DNA of 64,000 nt from Pseudo-nitzschia pungens (GCA_037355855.1 CM074766.1:1674001-1738000); one strand, 5' to 3'; positions 11,783 through 23,682 are shown, numbered from the stretch's first letter. Notes: a model not told the origin generated them from the letters alone. Numbers and translations are program-made.

Positions 11783-12226
11783 CGTTCGGTCCCAAGGAAT
11801 CGGACTGAATTGATTTTGCAATTCTTTCTGTTGTACCAAGAACGGTTGGACGAACGAATGAATGAAGCCAATGAATGAAGAAATGAATGAAGAAATGAAT
11901 GAAGAAATCAACCAACGAATAAAGGAAGGAAGGAACGGTTGTTTCCTTTTGCGTCTTCTGAATTATGATTATAATATGATGCAATCGACGTGGTTCCTTT
12001 TTGACTGTGTAGAAAAGGAAAACAGATTCAAAAATAATGCAAATGCGAAGCGAAGCAAAAAAAAACGGAAATTGGTTTCATCCAATTGTGACGATGATCG
12101 AAATTGTTACCTTGGAGTAAGACTTACTCGTACCGTCCTCTTTTACAACAACTGAGCTGGTGTAACAATTCCACAGAGTGCAATTGAGTAGTACCGTACT
12201 ATCGTGTTCTTGCGTTTGTGGGGGAA

Positions 12227-12260
12227 ACGTCACGTCACGTTGCGTCACGTCACGTCAACG
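12227..12260. promoter_or_regulatory. Cluster of ACGTCA / CGTCACGTCA (CRE-like) elements
   Basis: Five CGTCA cores lie within 34 bp, about 450 bp upstream of the ATG of the large membrane protein gene. TGACGT/ACGTCA boxes are known bZIP and CO2/cAMP-response elements in diatom promoters. Function here is inferred from the motif only. Confidence 0.4.
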
Positions 12261-12312
12261 AACAAGACTCGCCGTGGTAGTTTGCTATTACAATTTTGTT
12301 GCACTATGGTTG

Positions 12313-12338
12313 TATGGTATGGTATGGTATGGTATGGT
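12313..12338 (+). repeat. (TATGG)n microsatellite
   Basis: About five tandem pentamers in noncoding DNA. Confidence 0.85.
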
Positions 12339-14078
12339 TGCCATACTAATAATAGAAATAACTGTTGTGGTGCATGCAGTGCGTTGCAACCGGGCGAGGG
12401 TTCTTCCCAAACCCCCTCGCTTCCGCGAAGAATGGAAGCGGTCCCGTCGTTGCGCGGGTTGGTTTCGGTCGGTGGGGGGGGTTTGGTTTTCGGTTTTGGA
12501 ACGGATCGTGATCTTCTGTGGCGTGCGACCTCTCCGAACTTCCCGTACCGGCCCTCTTCCGTGGTGCGAAACATTATATAAGCCCATGGAGATTCGAGGA
12601 GTAATCTACGGTCCAATCATCGCGACGAACACCAATTCCGACCGTTCGCGGGCGTTACAGAATGCGCGCATACGGCGGCTTTGGTTGGCTTCTCGATAGA
12701 GTTCAGTACAGTATCAGTGTACTGTACAGGTAATTACGTATCTATTGCATTGACGATTCCGCGGGTTTCGTTTCGTCATTCGATGATGATGTCGTCCTTT
12801 CTTTCTTCCTTCCCGTTGCAAAGAAATTGAAAGTTACTTCGTACTACTTCGTAACTTACTTGTAGAATGAGAATCGTAACAACCATCGAACGAAGAAATC
12901 CCCGACCACGCCAGGCACATACGCACGTATCCCAAAACCAAAGCCGCCCGCAGATCGGCGGCACTATTGTACTAGGAGGATTATTATTATTTCTTTGTAT
13001 CGTATTGTACACGTCCGGTAGAAATAGTGTTCTGCAGGAAAAAAGTGTGTCGACTCTTGTTTTTTGTACTGTAGAACGAGTCAGTCGTTTTGTGTGCGAC
13101 GGACGAGACCATCGCAGAACCCTCCGGAACGGCAATGCCGGAACCCCGAAGCCTTCTTCTTCCGTGCGGTAGACACACAGTCTTTCCGCAATGTTCCGTT
13201 GGAAGTTGGAAGAGAAGGTCGGGACGTTTACTTTCCTACTACTACGAAGTAACTTACGAAGTAGTAGTATTTTTGTTCGTATCCTCCGATGTTCAAAAGT
13301 TTTGTTCCGAATAGAATCGTTAATTAGTGTCATTACGAGTATCATTGGCAAGACTCACTCTCGAATCATCCTAATGGTCTTATCTTACCCTAATCTTACG
13401 GCATTAGTCGGATTATTTACATACCTACTCTTTGTATCAAATCACGGTATGCATATTGTCGTTACATACGTATCGTAAATTACTTTTCGCATTCTCCAGC
13501 AACCCAATTAAAAGGTTAAGGTTTACTGTAAGGTTACTACGGATTGTCGAATTACCTTACCGGTACGGTTATTAACCTTAACCTTACTCGTACTACGAAG
13601 TGTTTTTTTATGATATGTTGTCGTAAGATTAAGGTTACTCGTATTCATACCGTCCGGAGAACAAGGGGCTATTGAATTTCACGGACGTTGATTTGATGAC
13701 CGGGCTGCTTTCCAGCCGATAAATTCTTTCGAAATGTTCGTCGTTGGTTCCTCGCTCCTTCCTGCCTTACACGGTGAGAATTTTGAAAGTTCGACGATCG
13801 ACGACGAGCCGTTGTTGTTCTTAGATGAGAATATATATTACTGTATCTTGTTGTTCTTGTATGGTAAGATTTACTGTACGAGTAAGATGCAATCCAGTAG
13901 TTCTTCCGAGTGATGCCACAACCCCAACAACAGTAAAGACCCGAGATCATCGGACCCGGCGCACACCCACCCCACTCGGGAGCTGCGGATAGTCTTCAAA
14001 TACCGACGGACGAGGCATCACTGTCATTGTTTGATTGATCACCCGTCACAACTAAACTTTCGAATCTTCATTCCGAGA

Positions 14079-15323
14079 ATGTCTCGTCCCACATCCTCCC
14101 TCGGTCACTCGCGAGCCTCTGCAATCATTCCCGCGATGATGCTTTCTTTCGCTTTGCTGGCTCTGCTCCCCTTTCCGATTGCTGCCTTTGTGGCGGTGAA
14201 GACCCGCGATCGGTTTCGCAACCTCGAGCACGACATTTCTCTCCCCGCGCCGACAAAGACAAAGACAATGACGACAAAGACATTCACAGACTCCATCGAC
14301 CGCACCATTACCATCACCAGCACGGCGCTGGCGTGCCAACTCCTCGGCATGAATTGTGCGACGCCAACGGATTTCACGTTCTCGCTGAAAGGCTTTTGCA
14401 AGCGGGGCGGCGAAACCGACATCCATTCCGACGGATGGGGGGTCGCCTTTTACGAAGGAAAGGGGATGCGACAATTTCACGATTCATCGCCCGCCTGCTC
14501 GTCGCCGATGGCCAATTTCCTGGAGAGCAACCCGATACGGACCTACAACATGATGTCCCACCTGCGCTACGCGACCGTTGGGGAAGTGGAACTGTCGAAC
14601 GTGCATCCCTTCTGCCGGGAAATGTGGGGGATCAATTTCGCCTTTGCCATGAACGGGGACATTCCCATGTTCAAGAGGGACCCGAACGCCAAGCTCCGAG
14701 CCCTGGAGGACACCGTTGATTCCCCGTGCAGAGACGAGAACTACTACCATTCGGTCGGCAACACCGACTCGGAAGCCGCCTTTTGCGCGATCCTCAACGC
14801 CCTCCGGGTCAAGTTTCGACAGCTGCCCTCGCTCCCCGTGCTCAAGAACGCCCTGCACGAGTTGTGCGAGGAGATCATACGGGAGGATCCGGAGGGGACG
14901 ATCATGAATTTCCTGCTCACGTGCGGACCGGACACCCTGTGGGTCTACTCGTGGCCCGGGAGCCGGCCCGGGAGCACGGTCTGGAACGGGCTGCACTACA
15001 CCACCCGTGCGTACCCGTTTACGACCTCCCGTCTCCGCGACATGGACTACGAGATCGACTTTTCGAGCACCAACCAGGAGGGGGACTGTGTCTCGGTGAT
15101 TGCGACCAAGCCGCTCACCGAAAACGAGGAATGGATCGAGATCGGAAGGGGCGAGCTGATCGTCTTTGACCAGGGCCGACCCAACGTGACGCCGGAGTCT
15201 CTGTTCAACGTCGAGCTCATCGGACACGGTCTCAAATCGTCGGTGTTTGAACGACCCGTTCTAGAAAACGACATGAAAGACTTCGACCTCGATCCGGAAT
15301 CGTTCCAGGGGAGCTATATATGA
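14079..15323 (+). CDS. Class II glutamine amidotransferase (YafJ/DUG3-like) with N-terminal targeting extension
   Basis: A single exon of 414 residues from ATG 14079; the earlier in-frame start is TTG. The core begins CQLLGMNCATPTDFTFSLKG and continues GGETDIHSDGWGVAFYEG, SHLRYATVGEVELSNVHPF and FAMNGDI. These are the Ntn-hydrolase glutaminase motifs of the YafJ/GAT-II group, which release ammonia from glutamine or act on gamma-glutamyl peptides. In bacteria the nucleophile Cys is residue 2 after Met removal. Here it is Cys86, behind a hydrophobic signal-like segment (residues ~20-37, LSFALLALLPFPIAAFV) and a Thr/Lys-rich linker, so cleavage would be needed to expose it. An alternative start at Met20 or Met21 would put the signal peptide at the very N-terminus, and AAFVAV resembles a plastid ASAFAP motif. 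Confidence 0.85.
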   Translation: MSRPTSSLGHSRASAIIPAMMLSFALLALLPFPIAAFVAVKTRDRFRNLEHDISLPAPTKTKTMTTKTFTDSIDRTITITSTALACQLLGMNCATPTDFTFSLKGFCKRGGETDIHSDGWGVAFYEGKGMRQFHDSSPACSSPMANFLESNPIRTYNMMSHLRYATVGEVELSNVHPFCREMWGINFAFAMNGDIPMFKRDPNAKLRALEDTVDSPCRDENYYHSVGNTDSEAAFCAILNALRVKFRQLPSLPVLKNALHELCEEIIREDPEGTIMNFLLTCGPDTLWVYSWPGSRPGSTVWNGLHYTTRAYPFTTSRLRDMDYEIDFSSTNQEGDCVSVIATKPLTENEEWIEIGRGELIVFDQGRPNVTPESLFNVELIGHGLKSSVFERPVLENDMKDFDLDPESFQGSYI

Positions 15324-15485
15324 TTTTGCGTTTGAGGGATTAAAAAAAAACACTCCATAGATACAACATATTATACTATTGATAATATAATAGCATGCTA
15401 ACCACGTTAAACCACGGTAAACGCAACACGACCGTTGTTGCCGCGACATCAGGTGCCTGCGCGTCCTCAAAAATAAATACCCACA

Positions 15486-16820
15486 CTATTCCTTGGCAGG
15501 TTTCGTGCAAGTGATCAGGCCGAATTTGATGACACCGAGATTGAAGCCCCTCAGCATCAAAAACATGGCGTACGCGCCCCGAATGGTAGAAAATCCGGAT
15601 TTCATCAGTCCAACGACACTCTTCGGATTCAAACTGCTCTTGATCACGGCCTTCCAAAACGGAGCAATGATGTAGGACCAATCTTCCCGCTTCACATCCG
15701 TAGCTCCCTTAGCTTCCACTGCGAGCGACAAAAAAACGGTTTCAAACAATACAAGCGGGATGGAATTCGACAAACCACTGTTGAGTCATGAAACGATGGT
15801 TTGTTTTGGGTCTCGCTACGACACTGCAGGCCGCTACGACACTGCAGACGATAACGACGCATGACTTACAAAGGTCGACGTAGTCCTGAACCGAACACCA
15901 CTTCGGAAGATAGTATGCTCGGTTGATGCGAGCCAGAATGCGTTCTTCCTTTTTCGAAAGGCTGGCTTCGCCTTCTTCCAGGTCTCGATGGCACCAAGTG
16001 ACAATCAGGATTCGCCCACCGGGAGTTGCTACCCGAAAGAGTTCGTCGACAAACTTTGTTTTGTCCGGCATGTGTTCTCCGCTTTCCAAACTCCAGACCA
16101 AATCGAACGAGTTGTCCTCGAACGGCTGGTCGAGAGCATCCGCGACCTGAAAGAAAGTCCGATCGGCCAATCCCTGCTCTTTCGCGAGTTCGTTTCCACG
16201 TGCGGCTTGGTACGGACTCAGGGTGATGCCCTGCGCCCTGCAGTCGAATTTGCGAGCAATGTGGCGACTGCTTCCTCCGATGCCGCACCCGACATCCACA
16301 ACCGAGGTCGCTTTCGTTACACCGGCCCATTTCAATACTTCATCGATCAAATCGATCTGGGCTTGGACGTGATCGGTGCGGTCTTCCGGAATGTAGTAGC
16401 CGTGGTGCATGTGCTGTGTCATGCGAGTTGGCAGGAACGCAAACACAGACGGGGAGAAGTGAGTACCTGTCGTGAAAGAGATCGATGTTCAACCCGAAGA
16501 AACCAAAAATTTTCCGCCGTGACCAAAATGCTACACACCTCGCCCCATACGTCTTCCCAAAGTTTTGAGCTTCGATCGTAAAATCCAGCGATGCCAATTT
16601 TCAGGTCTTTGCGAGTTCTCTCCTTGCTGAGTATAGAATCCCGAACGCGCCTCACCCCAGACCTCAATCCCATGTTCAAGCTGCTGCTGCTGCTGCTTCC
16701 ATTCGAAGAGAAGTGTCTAGGAACGAAGTTCCTCTGCTGCGAAGAGACCCATCCAACGACATGTTCCGTGGCGCACAAGAGGAGAAGCAGCTTGTAACAA
16801 AGAGACAAGGATCCGGCCAT
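15486..16820 (-). CDS. VTE4: Gamma-tocopherol C-methyltransferase
   Basis: Three exons, 16820-16539, 16413-15870 and 15718-15486, 352 residues. The introns are 125 nt and 151 nt. Joins are in phase: WEDVWGE to HMHHGYY, and YVDL completed across phase 1 to LEAKGATDVKREDW. The SAM-binding core is VVDVGCGIGGSSRHIA. Further family motifs are QGITLSPYQAARGNELA, FQVADALDQPFEDNSFDLVW, SGEHMPDKTKF, VTWCHRDL and APFWKAVIKS. The N-terminus (LLLLLCATEHVVGW, then a Ser-rich stretch) fits a signal plus transit peptide, so the enzyme is expected in the plastid, methylating gamma- to alpha-tocopherol. An MPBQ methyltransferase-like activity cannot be excluded, but the HMHHG start and C-terminal AxxWxxYI region favour VTE4. 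Confidence 0.9.
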
Positions 16821-17688
16821 TGTTTATTTCTCTTTCTTTCTTTCGATTTGCGTCGAATGGATGCGAGTGGGTGATTGATCGACAACGATTGCTCTTGGCA
16901 CAGAGTAAGATCTTATTCCGGTATGCGCTATCCTCGACGGCACCGTAGGATCAATGAACAATCGGCGTCGTCGATCGTCGTATGCGGTATTATGCGGTTG
17001 AGAGCAGTGATGGGTGACGGACTGAATCATTTTTCTCCAGGGGGATCGGGAATTTTTGATTTATTGTACCATACAGTACTCGTAAACCTTAGTAGTATTA
17101 GTCGTAGGCAATAATGGTGAATTCTAAGTCCCCGTGTGAATACAAGAACTCCTATGTACTTACGTACGTACCGTACGTGTACATACGTACAGGAAATCTT
17201 ATTTTTTGAACATAACTTCGTAAGGTTTCTATTTACTAAGGTTACCTGTACTGTATTTTAAGTACTCGTTTTCTGATTCCATACCAGCAATGTCTCGAGG
17301 TCTGTCCACAATGAGTACAAGAGGAGACGAGAAACTACACATAGAGATAAATTACGGTATGTAAATCCTACTTTCTTCGTATTCATTTTTTGCTATTCGG
17401 TAATCTTATCGTGGTATGGGTTCTAAGGGGCACATGAGGTACAGTATCAGAAAATCTCTCCTCTTGATGAGCCACACATTCTTCTGAAATACCGGTATGG
17501 CATTTGTTCGTAACCTTGCTTTTTGCAATCGTATACGGCATTAAAAGTTGTAGTACTAAGATACATTTTCAAAATCTCTCATCTCACTAATACAAAAAAA
17601 GTTTATTAGTCTCTATTACTACTACCTTTCAATCATCATCTTAGTGATGGCATCGAAAGTCAAACTGATACTCTTTCATTTACAACCA
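16821..17688. other. Intergenic between VTE4 and the GRK-like gene
   Basis: Contains short TACGTAC / GTACGTAC and TACGGTA motifs at 17150-17300. No ORF with coding character was seen. Confidence 0.5.
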
Positions 17689-19974
17689 TTACATTACAGA
17701 GCAGCAGCAGGTGCCGTTCTCGTCTACTGGAAGTAGAGGCTTCCCTGTGTCTCTTTCATACATCAAAAACTCGATCACTTCAGCTGCATAAGCATGTGGA
17801 TTTGTCCAGTCCCAGTCTGCATAAATTTTTTCGTCGTCCTTTCCGATAATACATTCTGTGTACTTTTGATCCTCTGCGAAAGTGCCAATTTCGCTTTGAG
17901 AAGCCGCGTTTACATCCTTGGGTGGCACGTATGGCGGCGACTTTTTGTCGGATATGATCGCTTCCCAATTCAAATTTTTGAACCATGGATGGGCCATGAT
18001 CTGTTCACAACCTCTGGATCCTAATCTCAGATTTTCATTCTTGTGCAATAGACGCCGACACAAATCCGCAGAATCGGGGTCAAACCGTGATTCAGGAAAT
18101 TCTGGCTCCATCCTCATGGTTGCGTAGTCAATAGCCTTTTCCTAATGAATTCAAAGATTGGAAAAAACAGTTACGAAACAGCATACTTACTCAGATTGAA
18201 ATACATTTCTGACAATTTTTGCCTTCATGAAACGATGGAAGAGACTATTTGCGAAACCTCATTGTAACTTTCTTACCTTGGACTCTTGTCCAGCCTCGAG
18301 CCCAAACTTTAAGGCAGCCTGGGTTCGGAAAGGATTATTACCGCTTACGAATTCAGCAACACAGCACCCGAAACTAAACCAATCAACCGTATGCCCGTAC
18401 GTCATTCGTCTTCCAGTTACGTCACGCCGTAACATTTCTGGAGCCCAATAGCCTCTGGTGCCAGCTAATCCTTTGAGATCCGGTGTAATTTTTGTTGCTA
18501 GTCCAAGGTCTGTGATTTTCACTCGTCCATCCTCTGCCAACAACAGATTCTCTGGTTTTAGATCTCGATATACATATCCTTTGTCATGGAGGGCTTGCAA
18601 GCCCAGCATGATCCTCGCAGCATAGTATCTACATTCTCTAAGCGGGAAGGATCCTTTTTGCTGTAAATGATAACTGAGGTCTCCGCCGGTCATCAGGTCA
18701 AGAACGAGAAATATTTCTTCTGTCGATTGGAAAGAGTATTTTAGATTGACAACGAATGGACTCTCAACAGCCGCAAGCGCCTTTCGTTCATTCAGTGCTG
18801 ATGATTCAGACTTCTTTATCTTAATCCTCTTTTTGTTCATGACCTTCATAGCATAAAGCTTGCCCGAAGTCCCCTTCTTGCATGCTATTATGATGAATCA
18901 AAGTCAATGAATAACATATATTCAATTGTAAAAAAATCAGAAAGAATCAGGTTGTCATGCGTCACAACGATTGTTGTGAAGAGCATTCGAGCACCCAGAT
19001 CCAAATGACCTGATATTGAAATACTCACCTGTTACAGATCCGAATCCACCTCTTCCAAGAATTCGCATCGAAAAGAAATCATCTGGTTCAACTGGTCGAT
19101 CGTAGAACCATAAGTAATTTTTCAGTTTGGAAAAGCTATCAGATTCTGCGAATTGTTGCCAATATTGCTTGCGCAAGCTTTCGATAACTAATACATCTGC
19201 CTTTGCAAATAGATCATCGAGAACAATGGGATCAATGATTTTCATACTTTCAGTGAGCTGCTTCAATGTCGTGTACTTTTCTCGAATAGATTGCACATTA
19301 GGAAGATTCTCGGTAGCCTTTTTCAGTTCTTCGCTTTCGAATTTGCTTTCGGCCTCAAGCGCCGCCTCGAATTCGTCACTTCTTTCCAATCGGGCAATGT
19401 TGAGAAAGAGCTCATCCAGCACTGGACCAGATATCCCAAGCGCATTGGATGTCGGGGGTGATTCTGAATTGTAGTCTGAAATCTTGTTTGCAGAAAGCAA
19501 TTCTTTCTTTCTGGCATCCGAGAGATAATATTGCGGTGCTTCTCGGAATATATCGTATGTTACAATCTTTTTCTTTAGCGGATAGATTCGTTTGCCAGAT
19601 GCATCATCCACCGGAATCTCTTTCAGATATTTTTCAGCAATTCTCTTTGCCCTTTCCCGTCTTTGTCTCCCTCTCATTCTCCTCCATTTGATGACGTCCT
19701 CGATAAAGTTGATTCTCATCCAATCGTCGAAGGAGCTTTTCACAAACTCGGAAAATAGGAAAAAGCCGATTGCTGACTGTAGACACCAGTCAATGCCAAA
19801 TACTTCCATACCATTCTCAACATTGGCACCGTCTTCTCTCTTTTGCGCTTCCCATTTAACAAGTTCCTCCTCTTCTGGGAACTGCCACGAGAGAACAGGT
19901 TTAGGACCCTGCACCTGTGTCGCAATCGCATTAACGTATTGTGCATCCTCGATGGCGTCTTGAAGCTCCTCCAT
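17689..19974 (-). CDS. GRK-like AGC protein kinase: RGS-like domain, kinase domain, C-terminal CaaX box
   Basis: Three exons, 19974-19029, 18884-18277 and 18141-17689, 668 residues. The introns are 144 and 135 nt, with GTGAGT and GTAAGA donors and matching phases. The N-terminal ~290 residues carry an RGS-like stretch (SAIGFFLFSEFVKSSFDDW ... FIEDVIKW). The kinase starts with GRGGFGSV; Lys329 lies in YAMKVMNKK. YRDLKPENLLL is the catalytic loop. ITDLGLA has DLG in place of DFG, and GTRGYWAPEML follows, both as in G-protein-coupled receptor kinases. RRLLHKNENLRLG and HPWFKNLNWEA belong to the kinase C-lobe, and an AGC tail follows. The protein ends CCCSVM: a CaaX box with extra cysteines, predicting prenylation and membrane attachment as in GRK1/7. 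The substrate receptor is unknown. Confidence 0.88.
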
Positions 19975-21222
19975 GATACCACTGCCAACGACTGCGTTGC
20001 AATTGGTCGGGTGGAGGGGGGATGCCGACCAAGCCTCGTCTAAGCAACCCTTTGTCGAATAATGGGTGCTTGACCTAACTTCTCTAACTCGAGCAGTTTT
20101 GAGAGGGTAACCACTCGAAAAAAATTGAAGATGATTATTATTATTTTTCTTAATGAGGCAATTAAGGCGATAGGTGATTGAATGAACCCAACTGACTATT
20201 ATTATTTGGGGTAAGTCGTATTAGAGTTTAAGGCTAACCGGCAAGCGTACAGCCGACATGACCATCAAACGCTCAAAGAGCAGAAAATATAGCGCAAGCC
20301 ATATTCCTTTTAATTTTCGTTAATAAAATCAGTTTTATCAAAAGCGATCTTAAAAGGCAATGAAATCGGTACATCCGTATTATGCCCCACGAGCATTGCC
20401 AGTCGACAGCTTCATTCACCACTATGTGAAGTTGATCCGAAGAGATAGCAACAAATAAATAATCCTAACGGGAAAAAAATGTACAACTAGTACGGTATTA
20501 TTCTTTGTTAAAACCTAAAAACTTTGGTGAAGAAGATGATGATAAAGTAAGTTACCGTAAAATTTAGGAAAAACATGATTACGGTTTTTGGAATGCAAAA
20601 AATAAGGTTAAGGTTACTTCGTAATCAATAGAGTACATCATTCAGGTACGAACATACTTGTACGAACTCGTACATACTTCCAAATTTCAAAAGACAACGT
20701 ACAGTACCAGGTAAGGTTATGTAGTAAGGTACAAGGTACTCGTACTCGTACCTCGGACCAATATTTAGGGACAGCTTCGGGGGAGATCGACATCCTCTGT
20801 TCGGATGTGTTGACCCTTCTCACTAGTACAAGTAAGATTAACCTTACGAAAACTGAGAGCTCATTTCGTACTTCTACCGTAAGAGTACGGTAAGACTTAG
20901 CAGTAAGATTACTTCGTACTTGTAGTATTGTTTTCGCACAGCACGAGTTTTTGACTAAAAGTCTTAATAACAACTTTTTGTGACGTGTTTTCCCTTACTG
21001 TATTTTGGTATGAGTATTGCTTTGGATGTTCATCATCGGCAACCTGAAGAACATCAGCTACCGGTACAGCAAGTTGATTCATCCCAACCCATCAACATCG
21101 ATCATCTGGACTCTCCGACTCATTTGTTAGCAATCTTTAGCAGCTATCACCTGCCACCGCTGAATTGCAAATCAAAAGTGAAGAGAAATAATCTATACCG
21201 AAAAAGGCTGACAAAACAGAGA
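19975..21222. other. Divergent intergenic region rich in short motifs
   Basis: 1.25 kb between the GRK-like gene and the DUF3007 gene. From 20500 onward it is dense in GTAAGGTTA, TACTCGTAC and TACGAAGTA motifs. No gene or RNA was recognised. Confidence 0.5.
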
Positions 21223-21978
21223 ATGACGAAATCAATGATTCGTGACATGCTTTTTGTCGGGTTGTCTGCGCTCGTCCTGTTGGCGCAATCGAGCAATGCC
21301 TTTGTAACGAAGAAATCAACAGTGCCATCTCTATCGGTGAAGAAGGCGCTTCCGAATGCATCGCAGCTGCCGGGAAATAAGTCATTGTGGAACGAAAAGA
21401 GCTATTCTTCTTCTTCTTTGTTGATGGCAACAGAGGACAATTCCAAGAGTTCTGGCGGCCTTCCGTTTTGGCTGGATCCTGGGACAAGAGGTGGGGCGGT
21501 TGTTTTAAGTCTGATTCTCTTCATCTTGCCTCTTGTTGGTTATTCGGTAGTCACAAACGTTTTTGGAGTCGATGAAGTAGAAGCCGGGAAATACATTGGG
21601 GTAGGATTTACAGCAGTTGCTACCGTACTTTGGGTTTCCACATACATCTTCCGTGTCGCAACAAAGGATATGACGTATGTAAGTATTTTCAAGGTACAGG
21701 TCCATTTGGTTTCTTCGCAACAGATGAAAGCGTTGGTATTTTTTCTCTGATGAACGATGTGCTATTGATGACATGTATGGGACTATGTACAATCAGTTGA
21801 ATCGTCTGCCTAACTTCTCCTTGTATTTGTTCTTCGACGACTGAAATTTTGTCGCACACTCATTCAGGCGAAACAACTGAAGGACTACGAAAATGCTGTC
21901 ATTCAAAAACGTCTTGAAGAGCTAGATGACGATGAAATTCAAGCGTTGGTGGAAGAGATCGAGCGTGACGAATTTTGA
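21223..21978 (+). CDS. DUF3007-family plastid membrane protein
   Basis: Two exons, 21223-21678 and 21868-21978, 188 residues. The 189-nt intron (GTAAGT...TTCAG) is phase 0 and joins KDMTY to AKQLKDYENAVIQKRLEEL. The N-terminus MTKSMIRDMLFVGLSALVLL is a signal peptide ending SSNAFVTKK, an ASAFAP-like motif for diatom plastid import. A Ser-rich transit region follows. Two membrane segments (GGAVVLSLILFILPLVGYSV and YIGVGFTAVATVLWVSTYI) precede the conserved DUF3007 end (RVATKDMTYAKQLKDYE). The family occurs in cyanobacteria and plastids; its role is not established. The first in-frame ATG before the signal peptide was chosen. Confidence 0.82.
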
Positions 21979-22923
21979 AAGGGCTACGCAATAACTGTCA
22001 AATGTAAATTATAAGAGTCCTAGAAGTACGATTGCTTGCACATGATTTGTGATCGAGAACTCGCACTTTCTGTAGTGTGGGAGGATTCTGTGCTGGAACA
22101 AATTGTTATGGTATGTTTGAAAAAAAGAGGACGACTCTCACCTGCGATGCTTGCGACAATCCGAAACTTGATAGTTCATCGTTCTTCGTTAGAATCTGTT
22201 TATCCGGGAGTTCCGTTTTTGCTGTAAACATACCATAAGCTGTGTTAAAAGTTTTTTCAATCACAAGATTGATTTCAACCGACGACCAACTCTCGATCTT
22301 TGTTGTCAGCACCGAAAGTTGCTGACAAAACCTATTCAAATGAAGTTGTTGTATTTGTGTTTGGCCAGTATTATCAGGTACCTTATCCACAGCATCCTGA
22401 CAGCAAGCTCGGTGGGAAGCTCAGTTCTGAGTTTTTGTCCAGGTGAAATTTGTTTGTTCAACGAACTACTACTACGTGCACTGTAGCATACCTATTTGAA
22501 ATGGAGTTGACTTGATCATCAAAGTGTCACACTGATGAACAGAATAAGAGAGAATACAGATTTCAGAATTGAAATGTTTTGTGCACTGGGATTGAGGGAT
22601 CATGAAGTTACAGTATTTCACAAAAATTATGTATTTTAATTTCAACGTACAAATTTCTCGTACCCCCCTCGTTTTCTACGCCTTTCTACGTCGTTCGATT
22701 TCGAAGATTCATTTCGACCTGAAAAGCCATGGACCGAGTGTAATTTGAAAGCAAACTGCTCGGGACGACAAACCAAACCGACATCAACACCCCAACGACC
22801 ACTGTCCAACGAGTAATATAAGTTGTGATCAAACGTGATATTCCTTGGATACCGACTGCGAATTTCCCCCGATCCTATCTCCGTGCCAGCTGATAACCCG
22901 AAATATTGAAGATAGAGAGCACA
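21979..22923. other. Intergenic
   Basis: About 0.95 kb. A minus-strand ORF at 22106-22390 starts with GTG and has no recognisable motif. Nothing else was seen. Confidence 0.45.
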
Positions 22924-23682
22924 ATGTCCCTCGAAACAGCTAACAAGTTCCTATCGGAACTCAAAGCCAAATTCGAAGCCGGCGATGTCGTTGGAGGAAA
23001 AGAAACCCTGACAAAACTCAAGATCCTTATGTTGGACTTCCCTCCTGGATCACATAGTCACACGCAGATAGCAGTTGAAAGTCTGGAAATCGGAATTTTG
23101 ATGATGGTCGAAGACGGAGATCTGGATTCCTTTGCCCGCAATGTCGCCCAAATCAAACCGTTGTACGCATCCCTCGGCGGCTTGGGGACTCCTCGCAAGT
23201 GTCACATTCTGGGGTTGAACCTAATGAATCTTTTGGTGGACAATCGACTCTCGGAATTCCATGCCGAACTCGAATTGCTAACCGAAGAAGAATCAAGAAA
23301 TGTCTTTGTAACCTTTCCCATCAACCTCGAGCGACAGCTCATGGTTGGGATTTACGACGAGGTTTTGAATGTTACCGTTCCCGACCCAACCTATCAATTC
23401 TTTGTCGATAACTTGTTGCAAACCGTTAGAGATAGTATTGCAGATTGCATGGAAGTTTCCTACAAGAACATGAAGATTTCCGATGCCATGACGATGATGA
23501 AATTCGGGACGCAACAAGAACTCATGGAGTACATCGAAGATTGCAGGGACGACTGGATCGTGGAAGAGGGCACGCTTTGCTTCCAACCTCCTCCGTCGGG
23601 GTCGAAAGCTGGGGATATTCCTTCGATAAAGATGATCACGCAGAATTTGAGCTATGCGACAGAGATGGAACGAATCGTATAG
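22924..23682 (+). CDS. RPN12: 26S proteasome regulatory subunit RPN12 (PSMD8)
   Basis: A single exon of 252 residues, a usual length for the family. ATG 22924 (MSLETANKFLSEL) is the first ATG; the in-frame codon upstream is TTG. The helical N-terminal part (KETLTKLKILMLDFPP ... ESLEIGILMMVEDGDLDSF) and the C-terminal winged-helix/CSN8-PSMD8 region (YEDEVLNV-like IYDEVLNVTVPDPTYQFFVD, IADCMEVSYKNMKISDAM) fit RPN12. The protein is a lid component of the 19S particle that degrades ubiquitinated proteins. PSMD9, another proteasome factor, lies 25 kb downstream. Confidence 0.9.
   Translation: MSLETANKFLSELKAKFEAGDVVGGKETLTKLKILMLDFPPGSHSHTQIAVESLEIGILMMVEDGDLDSFARNVAQIKPLYASLGGLGTPRKCHILGLNLMNLLVDNRLSEFHAELELLTEEESRNVFVTFPINLERQLMVGIYDEVLNVTVPDPTYQFFVDNLLQTVRDSIADCMEVSYKNMKISDAMTMMKFGTQQELMEYIEDCRDDWIVEEGTLCFQPPPSGSKAGDIPSIKMITQNLSYATEMERIV

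Larger units (their letters stand above)
11783..14078. other. Divergent intergenic region with microsatellites
   Basis: 2.3 kb between two divergently transcribed genes. It contains tandem GAATGAA-like repeats at 11858-11910, a CGTCACGTCA cluster near 12227, a (TATGG)n run at 12313-12338, and many GTAAGGTTA / TACGAAGTA motifs at 13230-13640. The ORF near 12178-12699 has no coding character. No RNA gene was recognised. Confidence 0.5.

Noticed and set aside
7394..11878. Many long ORFs on the plus strand (for example 7394-8587, 8910-9575, 10340-10984)
   Set aside because: They lie antisense to the large membrane protein; codon repeats and low complexity keep all frames open. The minus strand carries the FG-GAP motifs and the membrane helix.
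12178..12699. 173-residue plus-strand ORF
   Set aside because: Starts from a non-ATG codon, crosses a pentanucleotide microsatellite, and has no domain-like content.
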